A stretch of 25,549 nt of DNA. It comes from CAYVFC01 sp964450715. GTDB taxonomy: Bacteria; Myxococcota_A; Polyangia; Polyangiales; JAFGIB01. The notes beneath the pieces are model-generated. The model ran no database searches. It saw only the letters and a program-made list of their open reading frames with translations, and was not told where the DNA came from. Of the stretch, positions 6,379 to 18,102 are shown in pieces. Positions within the stretch are counted from its first letter, which is position 1. Each line of letters starts with the position of its first letter. The stretch is from the NCBI GenBank assembly GCA_964450715.1, contig CAYVFC010000116.1:1-25549 (forward strand), in the 5' to 3' direction. Position numbers and translations under genes: made by a program.

Positions 6379-7023
6379 CTACCGCGCGCGTGACGGTCCC
6401 ATTCCCTTGGATACCAGGCAGGCCTTGAGCCCCTCCTCTAGATTGTTGAATGCGGTCAGGGTCGATAGATCCGCACCCAGCGCGACCAGCGTCTGGGCGA
6501 CCGCGGGACGGATGCCGGTGATGACGCACTCGGCGCCGATGAGCCTCGTGGAGTCGACCACCCGCACGATGTGGTCCGCAGTGGCGGTGTCGACCACCTC
6601 GACCCCGGTGATGTCGAGGATAAGGTGGCGGGCTCGCTTGGCCGCCACCTCGCGCAGAGCGGTATCGATCAGGTCACTGGAACGGCTGGCGTCGATGAAG
6701 CCGATGACAGGCATGACCAGCACCTCGTCCCAGACCTCCAGTACCGGCGTCGAGAGCTCCCTGATCGCTGCAGCCTGCCGGGAGATGATCTGGACCTTTT
6801 CCTCGAGCTCGGCCACCGCGCGGGCGTGCTTGTCGCGGGTCTCTTTTAGGGCCTCGATCATCTGGTTGACCCCCTGATAAAGGGCGCTGCGGGCGGTGTC
6901 CTCGCCTTGCGGCACTTGCAGCTGTCCGCTGTAGTCCCCCATAGCCACGTCGGTAATGACGAATAGGACGTCCGCGATCGCGTCCTGCAGCTCCTCGAGC
7001 CTCTCGGAATCGGATTTGCCCAT
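6379..7023 (-). CDS. RsbR-like STAS-domain regulator
   Basis: The 214-aa protein has three parts. Residues 10-62 look like a soluble HAMP-like segment (VAMGDYSGQLQVP, NQMIEALKETRDK). A coiled-coil linker follows at about 62-90. A C-terminal STAS domain spans about 92-205: TPVLEVWDEVLVMPVIGFID, LILDITGVEVVDTATADHIV, ITGIRPAVAQTLVALGADL. The DITG threonine (Thr139) matches the region phosphorylated in RsbR proteins of the stressosome. Family members combine with RsbS and an RsbT kinase; neither is in this window. It lies in a surface-glycan gene cluster, which suggests that signal control is linked to envelope synthesis or export. Confidence 0.87.
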   Translation of the reverse strand: MGKSDSERLEELQDAIADVLFVITDVAMGDYSGQLQVPQGEDTARSALYQGVNQMIEALKETRDKHARAVAELEEKVQIISRQAAAIRELSTPVLEVWDEVLVMPVIGFIDASRSSDLIDTALREVAAKRARHLILDITGVEVVDTATADHIVRVVDSTRLIGAECVITGIRPAVAQTLVALGADLSTLTAFNNLEEGLKACLVSKGMGPSRAR

Positions 7024-7141
7024 ATTAGCACCCTCGCTAGGGGCCGTCAGGCCACCAGGACCCCGTCACTCTGAAACCGGCCCACCGCTCTCCGGTAGCA
7101 TATCGAAAAACGCTTCCGCCGTCTTCTGCGTGGATACGGGC

Positions 7142-8695
7142 TTACCTGCCCGGTAACACCCGCCGCAGCAGCTCCAGGTCCTGCCGACCGATCTCGCGCA
7201 GCACGAACAAGCACGCCAGATAGCAGAGGCCGCCGGCCACCAGTGCCAGCACCGCCCCGGGACGGGTCTGGTGCGGCAGGTATTGGGCGGCCAAAAAGCC
7301 GGCAGCAGCGGCCAGCGTCGCCCTGAGCGCGGTTGCGGGTGGGATGAAGGCGCCGAAGCGCCGGTAGACGGCGAGGCCGGTGGCGGTCATGGCCACGGCC
7401 ATGCCGAGGCTGGTGCCGGCGGCCGAGGCCACCAGGGTATGGGGGCCGACGCCCACGGCGTTCAACAGCGCGAGGTTGGCCGTGACGATGATCAACACGG
7501 TGGCGCCGCCGATGCGGGCGGCAATGCCCGGGTGGCCGCCGCCGCTGAGCGCGGTGGCGCCGATCACAAACAGGGCGAAGCAGACCACGCCGAAGCTAAG
7601 GATGGTCAACGCCCCGGCTCCGGCCAGGTAGGCGTCCGGGTAGGCCAGCCGCATTACGCCGCGCGAGGCGCCGGCCAGCGGGGCGGCCACGGCCAGCAGC
7701 ACCAGCAGCGAGAAGCGCATGGCCTGGCGGATGTAACGGCGCGCCGTCTCCAGGTCCTGCTCGCCCACGGCCTTGGCGACCATGGGGAAGACCACGAAGG
7801 CTACCGAGATGATGAGCTGGTAAGGGACAAAGGCGAAGGTCTGCGCCGCGCGGTAGAAGCCGGCGTAGCGCGAGGCGACCTGCGCGGCCTCGGCCCCGAG
7901 AGAGGCGGCACCGGAGGCGAGCTCGGAAGAGGCCATGGTGATGGCCGTGACCGTGCGCTTGAGCACGATCAGATCGACCTGCAAGGTGAGATTGATGCTG
8001 AGGTGGTAGAGCCAGAGCGGCGCCATGAAGGCTAGCCATTGTTTCCAGGGTATCGCGCTGCCGGACGCGCCCGTTCCCACCACCAGTAGCGAGACCGCGA
8101 CCAGCAGCAAGGAGGCGGTGGCAAAGCCGCCCAGGGCGCCTGCCACCCCGAGGCCCAGCGCGGCCGCCCCGAGTATCCCGCTGGTACGCAGGGTGGTGAA
8201 GGTGATGTCCAGCGCGGCCTGGCGCTGAAACAGGTGGCGCCCGTTGAGCGAGCCCACCAGGGTTGCGTAAAGGGAGTAGGAAAAGACGACCGCCGAGGCG
8301 ATGCGCAACAGCGGCCCCATCTCGCGGTCGAGCAGCACCTGCTCGGCCAGCAACGGGGCGAGCAAGAACAGCGCGCCGGCGAGGATGCCGCCGATCAGCA
8401 GCTGCAGCTTCAACGCCTGGCGCAACACGGCCGGCTGCTGCTGGCCGCGCTCGCTCACCTGCTTGCTCACCGTCTGGATGGTGGCCTGGATCATCACGTT
8501 GTTGAGGATGGCCAGGATGCTGATGGTGGCGGCGTACAGGCCGAAGGCCTCGGGGCTTCCTAGTAAACGGGGCAGCGCCAGGAACACCGTGTAGGTGGCC
8601 ACGATGAAGTAGAGCTTGGAGGCGGTGATGGAGAGCACGCCCCTGCCCGCGGTGCGGGCTTCGTCCGTGGGCTGCGTCGGTCCGGGGGCGTTCAC
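7142..8695 (-). CDS. Oligosaccharide flippase family (Wzx/MATE-like) membrane protein
   Basis: From the GTG at 8695 the product is 517 aa with many hydrophobic segments, beginning VLSITASKLYFIVATYTVFL and ending in a cytoplasmic RRVLPGR tail. The pattern matches polysaccharide/lipid-linked oligosaccharide exporters, which flip undecaprenyl-linked sugars across the inner membrane. An in-frame ATG at 8857 would add 54 residues of Pro/Thr/Arg-rich repeat (ARTPACTPARTPG), coded by 12-bp repeats and starting inside a dispersed palindromic repeat. I therefore prefer the GTG, although neither start has a clear ribosome binding site. It heads the minus-strand cluster, 118 bp upstream of the STAS gene, and would work with the DPM1-like glycosyltransferase in glycan assembly. 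Confidence 0.85.
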   Translation of the reverse strand: MNAPGPTQPTDEARTAGRGVLSITASKLYFIVATYTVFLALPRLLGSPEAFGLYAATISILAILNNVMIQATIQTVSKQVSERGQQQPAVLRQALKLQLLIGGILAGALFLLAPLLAEQVLLDREMGPLLRIASAVVFSYSLYATLVGSLNGRHLFQRQAALDITFTTLRTSGILGAAALGLGVAGALGGFATASLLLVAVSLLVVGTGASGSAIPWKQWLAFMAPLWLYHLSINLTLQVDLIVLKRTVTAITMASSELASGAASLGAEAAQVASRYAGFYRAAQTFAFVPYQLIISVAFVVFPMVAKAVGEQDLETARRYIRQAMRFSLLVLLAVAAPLAGASRGVMRLAYPDAYLAGAGALTILSFGVVCFALFVIGATALSGGGHPGIAARIGGATVLIIVTANLALLNAVGVGPHTLVASAAGTSLGMAVAMTATGLAVYRRFGAFIPPATALRATLAAAAGFLAAQYLPHQTRPGAVLALVAGGLCYLACLFVLREIGRQDLELLRRVLPGR

Positions 8696-8700
8696 GTGGC

Positions 8701-8771
8701 CAGGGGTGCGGGCAGGAGTGCAGGCAGGGGTGCGGGCAGGGGAGCCGGGGGGCAGGGCAGGGGTGCGGGGG
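8701..8771. repeat. Imperfect 12-bp tandem repeat (CAGGGGTGCGGG)
   Basis: About five degenerate units, two of them perfect (8701-8712 and 8725-8736), lie just upstream of the preferred flippase start. In the minus-strand frame they encode a Thr-Pro-Ala-Arg/Cys repeat. Confidence 0.85.
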
Positions 8772-8851
8772 CCGGGTCGACTCCGGCGCCAGGTCCGGGG
8801 AACACCTGTGCACGTATGACGCCCCGGGGTCAAGAGCGTTCGGTCAGCCGC

Positions 8852-8913
8852 TGTCATCTCGAACGAAGTGAGAGATCTAAAAAAGGAGATTTCTCCCTAC
8901 GGTCTAGTTGACA
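8852..8913. repeat. Imperfect palindromic dispersed repeat
   Basis: TGTCATCTCGAACGAAGTGA starts the left arm, and the right arm ends GGTCTAGTTGACA, with AAAAAA near the centre. The arms pair imperfectly. The right arm matches 2352-2380 at 25 of 29 bases. The element separates the divergent flippase and potassium-channel genes. Confidence 0.75.
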
Positions 8914-9013
8914 GCAACGGTAAACCGCGTCGATAGCGCGGGAGCAGGCGCGCCCTTTTTAGGGGGTGATCCGTTGACTTTGGCCTCCATAAATCCTCCG
9001 ATAGAGGGAATCC

Positions 9014-10075
9014 GTGGGAAAAGTCGAACCGTACAGAGAGCTGATCCGACGCCTGGGCACGGCGTCGGTGGTGTTGCTCTTCGTGGTGCTGATCGGCACC
9101 GGCGGCTACGTGTTGCTGGGCGGCGGACGCTGGAGCTGGAGCGATTCGCTGTACATGACCGTGATCACGCTCTCCACCGTGGGGTTCGGAGAGGTCTTGC
9201 TGGACATGGACAAGGTCCCGTACGGCCGGGAGTGGACCATCTGTCTGATCGTACTGGGAAGCGGCACGCTGCTGTACTTCATATCCACCTTCACCGCGTT
9301 TTTCATCGAGGGCGACATCCAGGGCGCGATCCGGAGGAGACGTATGCAGAAAGAGATCCAGAAGCTGCGCGACCACATCATCGTAGTGGGCGCGGGGGCC
9401 ACCGGGTTTCACGTGGTCGAGGAGCTGCTGGCGACCAGGACGCCTTTCGTGGTGATAGAGGAGGATCCGGAGCGGCTGAGCCGGGTGGCGGAAGAGGTCG
9501 GGCCGGAGCTTCTATATGTACTGGGGGAGGCGACCGAGGACAGCGTGCTGCAGCAGGCCGGGATCGCCGAGGCGGCCGGGCTGGTGGCCACGCTGCGCGA
9601 CGACCGGGACAACCTGTTCGTGACCGTCACGGCGCGGGCGCTCAATCCCGAGCTGCGCATCGTGGCCAAGGTGACCGAGGACAGCGCCAAGGCCAAGCTG
9701 CTGCGGGCGGGCGCGGACTGCACGGTCTCGCCGAGCTTCATCGGGGGCATGCGCATGGTCAGCGAGATGATCCGGCCCAAGGTAGTGCAGTTCCTGGACC
9801 AGATGCTCTACGACCGGAAGCGGCACCTGCGCATCGAGGAGATCAAGATACCGGCCGGCTCCTCGCTGGCGGGTACCGCGCTGCAGGGCTGCAACATCCG
9901 GCAGCATACCGACGTGCTGGTGCTGGCGGTCCGACGCCCGGACGGCAGCTTCCACTATAACCCGGGGCCGGACTTCGTTCTCGAGACCGACATGACCCTG
10001 GTGGTGCTGGCCGAGACCGACGACGTGGTCCGTTTGCGGGAGGGCATCAAGAACGGGCTGATCGGGCGGGTTTGA
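9014..10075 (+). CDS. Potassium channel with RCK (TrkA-N/TrkA-C) domain
   Basis: GTG at 9014 follows AGAGGGA by five bases. The 353-aa protein has TM1 at about 17-36, a pore loop with selectivity filter TLSTVGFGE (52-60), TM2 at about 73-98, then an RCK-N Rossmann fold beginning HIIVVGAGATGFHVVEEL (GxGxxG at 126-131) and an acidic residue pair ending the second strand (VIEEDPE). A TrkA-C domain follows at about 270-340. This is the two-TM MthK-like layout: K+ flow across the inner membrane gated by ligand binding at the RCK ring. The filter reads GFG where GYG is commonest; GFG occurs in functional K+ channels. It precedes dnaK by 67 bp. Confidence 0.93.
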   Translation: MGKVEPYRELIRRLGTASVVLLFVVLIGTGGYVLLGGGRWSWSDSLYMTVITLSTVGFGEVLLDMDKVPYGREWTICLIVLGSGTLLYFISTFTAFFIEGDIQGAIRRRRMQKEIQKLRDHIIVVGAGATGFHVVEELLATRTPFVVIEEDPERLSRVAEEVGPELLYVLGEATEDSVLQQAGIAEAAGLVATLRDDRDNLFVTVTARALNPELRIVAKVTEDSAKAKLLRAGADCTVSPSFIGGMRMVSEMIRPKVVQFLDQMLYDRKRHLRIEEIKIPAGSSLAGTALQGCNIRQHTDVLVLAVRRPDGSFHYNPGPDFVLETDMTLVVLAETDDVVRLREGIKNGLIGRV

Positions 10076-10093
10076 GAGCCGCTTTTTCCCCCC

Positions 10094-10121
10094 TTGACGA
10101 GTCATTTTCACTGGTTACGTT
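10094..10121 (+). promoter_or_regulatory. Candidate promoter of dnaK
   Basis: TTGACG at 10094-10099 and TACGTT at 10116-10121 are 16 bp apart. The start codon lies 21 bp further on with AGGAGG at 10129-10134. I see no sigma-32 or CIRCE (HrcA) operator signature here, so heat control is not evident from the sequence. Confidence 0.4.
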
Positions 10122-10142
10122 GCCCGCCAGGAGGCTAGCATC

Positions 10143-12065
<1,923 letters not shown>

Positions 12066-12081
12066 GCGGTGCAGGGCGGGC

Positions 12082-12137
12082 GCAAGGCCCGCGCCCCTAC
12101 GATCGCACGCTTCGAACGCCGTAGGGGCGGGCCTGGC
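12082..12137. repeat. GC-rich palindromic repeat after dnaK
   Basis: GCAAGGCCCGCGCCCCTACG (12082-12101) pairs with CGTAGGGGCGGGCCTGGC (12120-12137) apart from two differences. The 14-mer GTAGGGGCGGGCCT also occurs at 15614-15627. It could act as a 3'-end hairpin for dnaK, but no T-tract follows. Confidence 0.8.
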
Positions 12138-12243
12138 GCCTGTCCGTGCAGAATGCCCCGGGTCGCCGTCGGGTTGAAAACTTCGCGATTTCGCGGTCAA
12201 TAGTGGAAAACCCGAAGCCCTTCGACCCCTCCGGTATCCCTTC

Positions 12244-14304
<2,061 letters not shown>

Positions 14305-14457
14305 ATGGCGGACCTGATCATCTACCTTTTCATCTCTCTATCCGCGCTGGCGCTCGGTCTATCGCTTTTCTTTGTCTGGCGTTCGCTGCGAGGGCTTTTC
14401 GGGACGGACCCGGGGGAACCGAAAGAGGTAAGCAGAGAAACGGAGGCAAACGAATGA
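14305..14457 (+). CDS. 50-aa single-pass membrane protein after ccmF
   Basis: ATG at 14305 starts directly after the ccmF stop, and the TGA at 14455-14457 overlaps the next start as ATGA. The protein has one transmembrane helix (about 4-25, LIIYLFISLSALALGLSLFF), then a basic WRSLR turn and an acidic tail. Size, topology and place recall CcmD- or CcoQ-like small proteins, but there is no sequence signature to prove it. The exact packing between two coding genes supports it as real and translationally coupled. Confidence 0.7.
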   Translation: MADLIIYLFISLSALALGLSLFFVWRSLRGLFGTDPGEPKEVSRETEANE

Positions 14458-15617
14458 GGCGGTCGTGGCCAGCTCGACGCTGGGGCCTGGCTTGCCTGCT
14501 GCTGCTGGCGGCGGCGTGGCCGGCAGGAGCGCAGCAGTGGGACGCGGGCAAGAAAGAGACGCCGGATGGCGAAAAGAGCCCCTCTTCCCCGGCCCCTCTT
14601 CCCGAGGGGGAGAGGGGAGAAGAGAGGATGCCCGCGGCGCTCGATCACCTGCGGCGGCCGTTGACCACGGCGCGGCCGGATCCGGCTCTTCCCGCCGGCG
14701 AGATCCGGGTGCTGGTCCTGGACGGCGAGCACAGTCCCGCCGCCGGCGTGCAGGTCGTGCTGGCCAGCCTGAAGCCGAAGGGCGAGCCGGACGAGATGCG
14801 AGCGGCCACGGACGAGAACGGGCGCTGCGCCTTCGTAGAGCTGCCCGTGGGCACGGGCCGGTCGTACGTGGCGCGCGTCGACCACCAGGGCGCGGCCTAT
14901 CGCTCGCCCCCCTTCTACCTTCCGCTCGACAACGGGTACCAGGTCGTCCTGCACCGGCCCGACACCACCAGAGACCCGAGCAAGCTGCTCGCCATGTCCG
15001 GCCGGGCAGCGGTGGAGATGCTGGACCAGAAGCTGCGGGTGGCGGTGAACGTGCGCCTGGTCAACACCGGACGGAAGACCTATCGGTTTCCGGAAGAGGG
15101 TCTGGTGGTAAAGCTTCCGCCGGGGTTCTCCAGCCTACAGATCCCGCCCACCATGCAGGACCGGCGCGCGATCGCGCGCGAGGGCGAGGGGGTGGCGCTG
15201 TTCGGCTCGCTGCCGCCGGGTGCGAACGAGCTCGCCTGGCAGTTCGATCTGCCGGTCGCGGGCCGTCGGGCCGACCTGTCGATGCGCCTGCCCTGGCCGG
15301 TGATGACATTTCAAGTGGTGGCGCTGGCGGTCGATGACCTGCAGATCGAGGTGCGCGGGTCCGGCGAGGCTCAGGAACACGAACACGAGGGGCGCAGGTT
15401 CCTGGTGGCCGAGATCCGGCACGGGCCGGACGACGAGGATGTACACGATATAGCCTTCTCCATCTCCGGCTTCCCCGGGCCCGGGCCGCTGCGCTGGGTG
15501 GCGCTGCTCTTGTCGCTGCTGGCCATCGCCGTCGGGGTGGGTGCGGCTCTGCGCCCGCCCGGAAAGAGGGTGGGGGCAAGCCCATCCCCTACGGTCGATG
15601 GATGCAAGCGCAGGTAG
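14454..15617 (+). CDS. Exported, membrane-anchored protein of unknown function in the ccmF operon
   Basis: The 387-aa product starts in an ATGA overlap with the 50-aa gene. It has a signal peptide (RRW plus hydrophobic 11-24, cleavage near AGA/QQ at 26-27), a Pro/Glu-rich linker, and a carboxypeptidase-regulatory/transthyretin-like beta domain at about 83-165 (EIRVLVLDGEHSPAAGVQVV, TDENGRCAFVELPVG). A second beta-rich region (about 185-330) follows, and one transmembrane helix at about 347-367. Most of the protein would be periplasmic. Coupling with ccmF suggests a role in cytochrome c maturation or electron transport, which is an inference. The last 14 residues (GASPSPTVDGCKRR) are encoded by a palindromic repeat and may be a recent addition. 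Confidence 0.75.
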   Translation: MRRSWPARRWGLACLLLLAAAWPAGAQQWDAGKKETPDGEKSPSSPAPLPEGERGEERMPAALDHLRRPLTTARPDPALPAGEIRVLVLDGEHSPAAGVQVVLASLKPKGEPDEMRAATDENGRCAFVELPVGTGRSYVARVDHQGAAYRSPPFYLPLDNGYQVVLHRPDTTRDPSKLLAMSGRAAVEMLDQKLRVAVNVRLVNTGRKTYRFPEEGLVVKLPPGFSSLQIPPTMQDRRAIAREGEGVALFGSLPPGANELAWQFDLPVAGRRADLSMRLPWPVMTFQVVALAVDDLQIEVRGSGEAQEHEHEGRRFLVAEIRHGPDDEDVHDIAFSISGFPGPGPLRWVALLLSLLAIAVGVGAALRPPGKRVGASPSPTVDGCKRR

Positions 15618-15676
15618 GGGCGGGCCTTGCGAACGCCCGGAAACCAAGAAGGAGGGGGTAAGCCCATCCCCTACGG
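15576..15676. repeat. GC-rich palindromic repeat with extra left arm
   Basis: Left arm GCAAGCCCATCCCCTAC (15576-15592) pairs with GTAGGGGCGGGCCTTGC (15614-15630). A second copy of the left arm, GTAAGCCCATCCCCTACGG, lies at 15658-15676. The first arm lies inside the end of the upstream coding sequence. Confidence 0.8.
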
Positions 15677-15753
15677 CGGTCTGGACCGACCGCAGCGCGA
15701 CGCCCGGACGCGACGTTGCCCGGTAAAGCAAAAAAGCGTTAGGATAGCCGACG

Positions 15754-16620
15754 ATGACGCGACCGAAAGAGCGACGCGACCGCGGCCCTTTTACCGGGGA
15801 GCGCTGGCTTGCCCTTGCCGTCGGCCTGCTGGTCGCGGCGTTTCCGGGATCCGGGTGCGGCGGGTCGGACGGGGGTGGGAGAGATGACGACGACGCGGGC
15901 CGGCCGGACGCGCGGGCCGGCGAGGCGGAGGGGCTGAACGGAGGCGATGACGAGCAGGTGTTGCCGGACGCGCCCTGCGGCGGCGAGCTGCCGACCTGCG
16001 ACCTGCTCGATCCCGACGGCTGCGCCGCGGGCAAGAGCTGTCAGTTCCTGTTGACGGACAAGGACCAGGGCGAAGCGTCGGCGCACTGTTTTGCCGCCGG
16101 CCGGGGCGAAGCGGGCGAGGCGTGCGACGGGGACAATCCGTGCGCGCCCGGGCTGGGGTGCAACGGCAATTCCTGTGCGAAATACTGCTGTCATATCGGT
16201 TCTTCCGCCGATTGCTCGGGCTCGCAGCGCTGCCTGGTACGCCTGACGGACCAGAACGGCGGGCTTTCCGACGTGGGCTTCTGCGCCGATTGTGCTGTAT
16301 GTAGCCCGCTGACAGCGGCCGGCTGTTCCGGCACCGAGGGGTGCTACCCCCTTCCCCCGGAAGAAACGGACGGCGACGACGAGTGCCGGCTCTGTCTGAG
16401 CAGCACGCGCGAGCTGGACGAGGGACGGGCGTGCACGGTGTCGAACGACTGCCGGCCGGGTCTGGGCTGCTACGGCATCAACGGCGAGCCGGCTCGCTGT
16501 CACGCCTTCTGCGATCTGGACGCGGTATCCGACCCCTGCCTTCCCTCCAGCCGCTGCCGGGCGATCCCGGGCGACATCTCGTCCTTCGATCGCGTCGGGC
16601 TCTGCATCCCCGCGCGATAA
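15754..16620 (+). CDS. Cys-rich probable lipoprotein of unknown function
   Basis: ATG at 15754 has AGGAT 8 bases upstream. The 288-aa protein has a basic N-terminus, a hydrophobic stretch (19-30), and a lipobox-like PGSGC with Cys35. An acidic Asp/Gly linker follows. From about residue 74 on it carries 28 further cysteines in short repeated blocks such as CxxxNPCxPGLGCxGxSC and CTVSNDCRPGLGCYG. These EGF-like or Cys-knot-like blocks are common in surface proteins of Myxococcota; the many pairs imply disulfide bonding in an oxidising compartment. I do not recognise a specific family. It is the first of three lipoprotein genes ahead of lspA. Confidence 0.75.
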   Translation: MTRPKERRDRGPFTGERWLALAVGLLVAAFPGSGCGGSDGGGRDDDDAGRPDARAGEAEGLNGGDDEQVLPDAPCGGELPTCDLLDPDGCAAGKSCQFLLTDKDQGEASAHCFAAGRGEAGEACDGDNPCAPGLGCNGNSCAKYCCHIGSSADCSGSQRCLVRLTDQNGGLSDVGFCADCAVCSPLTAAGCSGTEGCYPLPPEETDGDDECRLCLSSTRELDEGRACTVSNDCRPGLGCYGINGEPARCHAFCDLDAVSDPCLPSSRCRAIPGDISSFDRVGLCIPAR

Positions 16621-16716
16621 GGGCGCGGGAAGAGCGCAGCCGCCCCGAGTCAGGGTCCTCGCCTTGCCCGCCCTCCCCTGCCGCTGGTTTGTCTTCCCTG
16701 GCGAGCTCGTGTAATT

Positions 16717-18102
16717 ATGGCATGTTCGATGCTGGTTTGCATTCGCACTGCGGGCGGTAGGGACGCCTTGGGCGTGGCCCTCTCGGCCCTCGCGCTTCTG
16801 GCGGGATCGTGTACCACGGTCAACGTTTACCCCGGCGAGCGCGATAAGGAATGCGACATCGGAGAAGAGGGGTGCGCCTGCACCCCGGGCGGCGGATGTA
16901 ACCAGGGACTGGTCTGCTTCGAGGAGATCTGTGTCGACCCGTTTAAGGCAGGTATCGACGGGGGATTTGCCGGGACCAACGGCGGCGGCAACGGCGGCGA
17001 GGGATGGGGCACGGGCGAGCCGCCGGGCTCGGTGGCCGGAGGCCCCATCGAGCTCACCATGGCGGACGCGGGCGGAGGCGAGCCCGGCAACGGCACCGAC
17101 GGCGGCAACGGCACCGACGGCGGCAACGGAGGCGACCGCGATTCGTCCGTGCTTCCGCCGGCGCTCTGTCTGGGCGAAGGGGACGGCGAGCCGATCAGCG
17201 GTTCTTTTTACCAGGAACCGGTGCTGGCGGACTGGCCCGATTGCCTGTCGAGCTGCGGCAACCGTTACCTGGTCAATCCCTTTGACGTGGTGCTGTCCGC
17301 CGAGGCGGAGAGCACCACGGTAGAGGTCGACGGCGAGTCGTACGACGGTCTTCACGGGGTGATCGACGGCGCCGCGCACGAGGTGGTCGACTTCGACAGC
17401 GATCTGATCGGGGTGATGGTACCGGCCGGGACGCTGGTCGAGGTCAGCGTGGAGGCCTACCGGCCCTCGTCCTGCATCGATCCGTACGTATCCACCTTAG
17501 ACAAGCAGTTCGTGCTGCCGCTGTTCGGGATCATGACGGCCAACGACGATCGCGCGCAGGGCGACCGCGCGGCCCGGACGGTGATCGCCGCGCCCTTCGA
17601 TCTGCCGCAGCACTGGTACGTGATCGTGGACGACGCCCGGGTGGTGGACGGTCGCGCGAACGCCGGCGGCAGCGACTACGAGTACGCGGTGCGCTTTCGC
17701 ACGCTGGGGCCGCTGCAGTACGAACGGCTGACCTTCGACCGCGATACAGGCGTGGCCCGCCGGAGCGGGGTGGAGCTGGCCCAGGCCGGGGATATCCATT
17801 ACTACGAATTCATCGCCGAGGATCACCAGGCGCGCCTGGTCCGGTTTTCCACGGACAATCCCGCCTTCTGCGGACACCTGTGGCAGATCGATCCAGACGG
17901 GGAGGCGCGCTGGCTGAGCACCGGCGCGGGCGGCGGCGAGACGCCCCCTTGCGAGTCGGTACTGGAGTGGACGACGGATCGCCAGTACTACGACCCGGAA
18001 ACCGACGCCTACGCCTTCATCGTCACCGACACCCGGGGGATGGGCGGCAACTCGGGCCTGGGCGATTTCCTCTACGATATCGAGGTCTCAAGGATACACT
18101 GA
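16717..18102 (+). CDS. Exported lipoprotein, paralogue A of a tandem pair
   Basis: ATG at 16717 gives 461 aa; ATG at 16729 is an alternative. The signal peptide ends at LLAGSC (lipidated Cys32). A Cys cluster (ECDIGEEGCACTPGGGC, about 45-61) is followed by a Gly-rich linker (about 78-145) containing GNGTDG repeats. The C-terminal part (about 170-461) has two beta-rich segments, with TVIAAP, VDDAR, AGDIHYYEF and FCGHLWQIDPDGE as marks. AGDIHYYEF recalls the bacterial pre-peptidase C-terminal (PPC) fold, but I am not certain. The same marks recur in the next gene. The TGA overlaps the next ATG by one base, so the two are coupled. Confidence 0.75.
   Translation: MACSMLVCIRTAGGRDALGVALSALALLAGSCTTVNVYPGERDKECDIGEEGCACTPGGGCNQGLVCFEEICVDPFKAGIDGGFAGTNGGGNGGEGWGTGEPPGSVAGGPIELTMADAGGGEPGNGTDGGNGTDGGNGGDRDSSVLPPALCLGEGDGEPISGSFYQEPVLADWPDCLSSCGNRYLVNPFDVVLSAEAESTTVEVDGESYDGLHGVIDGAAHEVVDFDSDLIGVMVPAGTLVEVSVEAYRPSSCIDPYVSTLDKQFVLPLFGIMTANDDRAQGDRAARTVIAAPFDLPQHWYVIVDDARVVDGRANAGGSDYEYAVRFRTLGPLQYERLTFDRDTGVARRSGVELAQAGDIHYYEFIAEDHQARLVRFSTDNPAFCGHLWQIDPDGEARWLSTGAGGGETPPCESVLEWTTDRQYYDPETDAYAFIVTDTRGMGGNSGLGDFLYDIEVSRIH
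17086..17136 (+). repeat. In-frame 18-bp repeat in Gly-rich linker
   Basis: GGCAACGGCACCGACGGC occurs at 17086-17103 and 17104-17121, with a partial third unit to 17136. It encodes GNGTDG repeats, so linker length could change by slippage without loss of frame. Confidence 0.9.

Noticed and set aside
8908..9960. 350-aa plus-strand frame overlapping the potassium channel
   Set aside because: The other frame carries the clear selectivity filter and RCK motifs; this one is Arg/Gly-rich shadow.
9014..10075. GFG in the selectivity filter as a sign of a non-functional channel
   Set aside because: GFG occurs in working K+ channels, so it is not evidence of decay.
15739..17379. 546-aa open frame on the minus strand
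   Set aside because: It is antisense to two lipoprotein genes with good signal peptides and is made of Ala/Arg/Val-rich sequence with no motif.
17880..18101. Long N-terminal extension of paralogue B from an upstream start
   Set aside because: It overlaps the end of paralogue A in another frame, and the ATG at 18102 begins a proper lipoprotein signal peptide.
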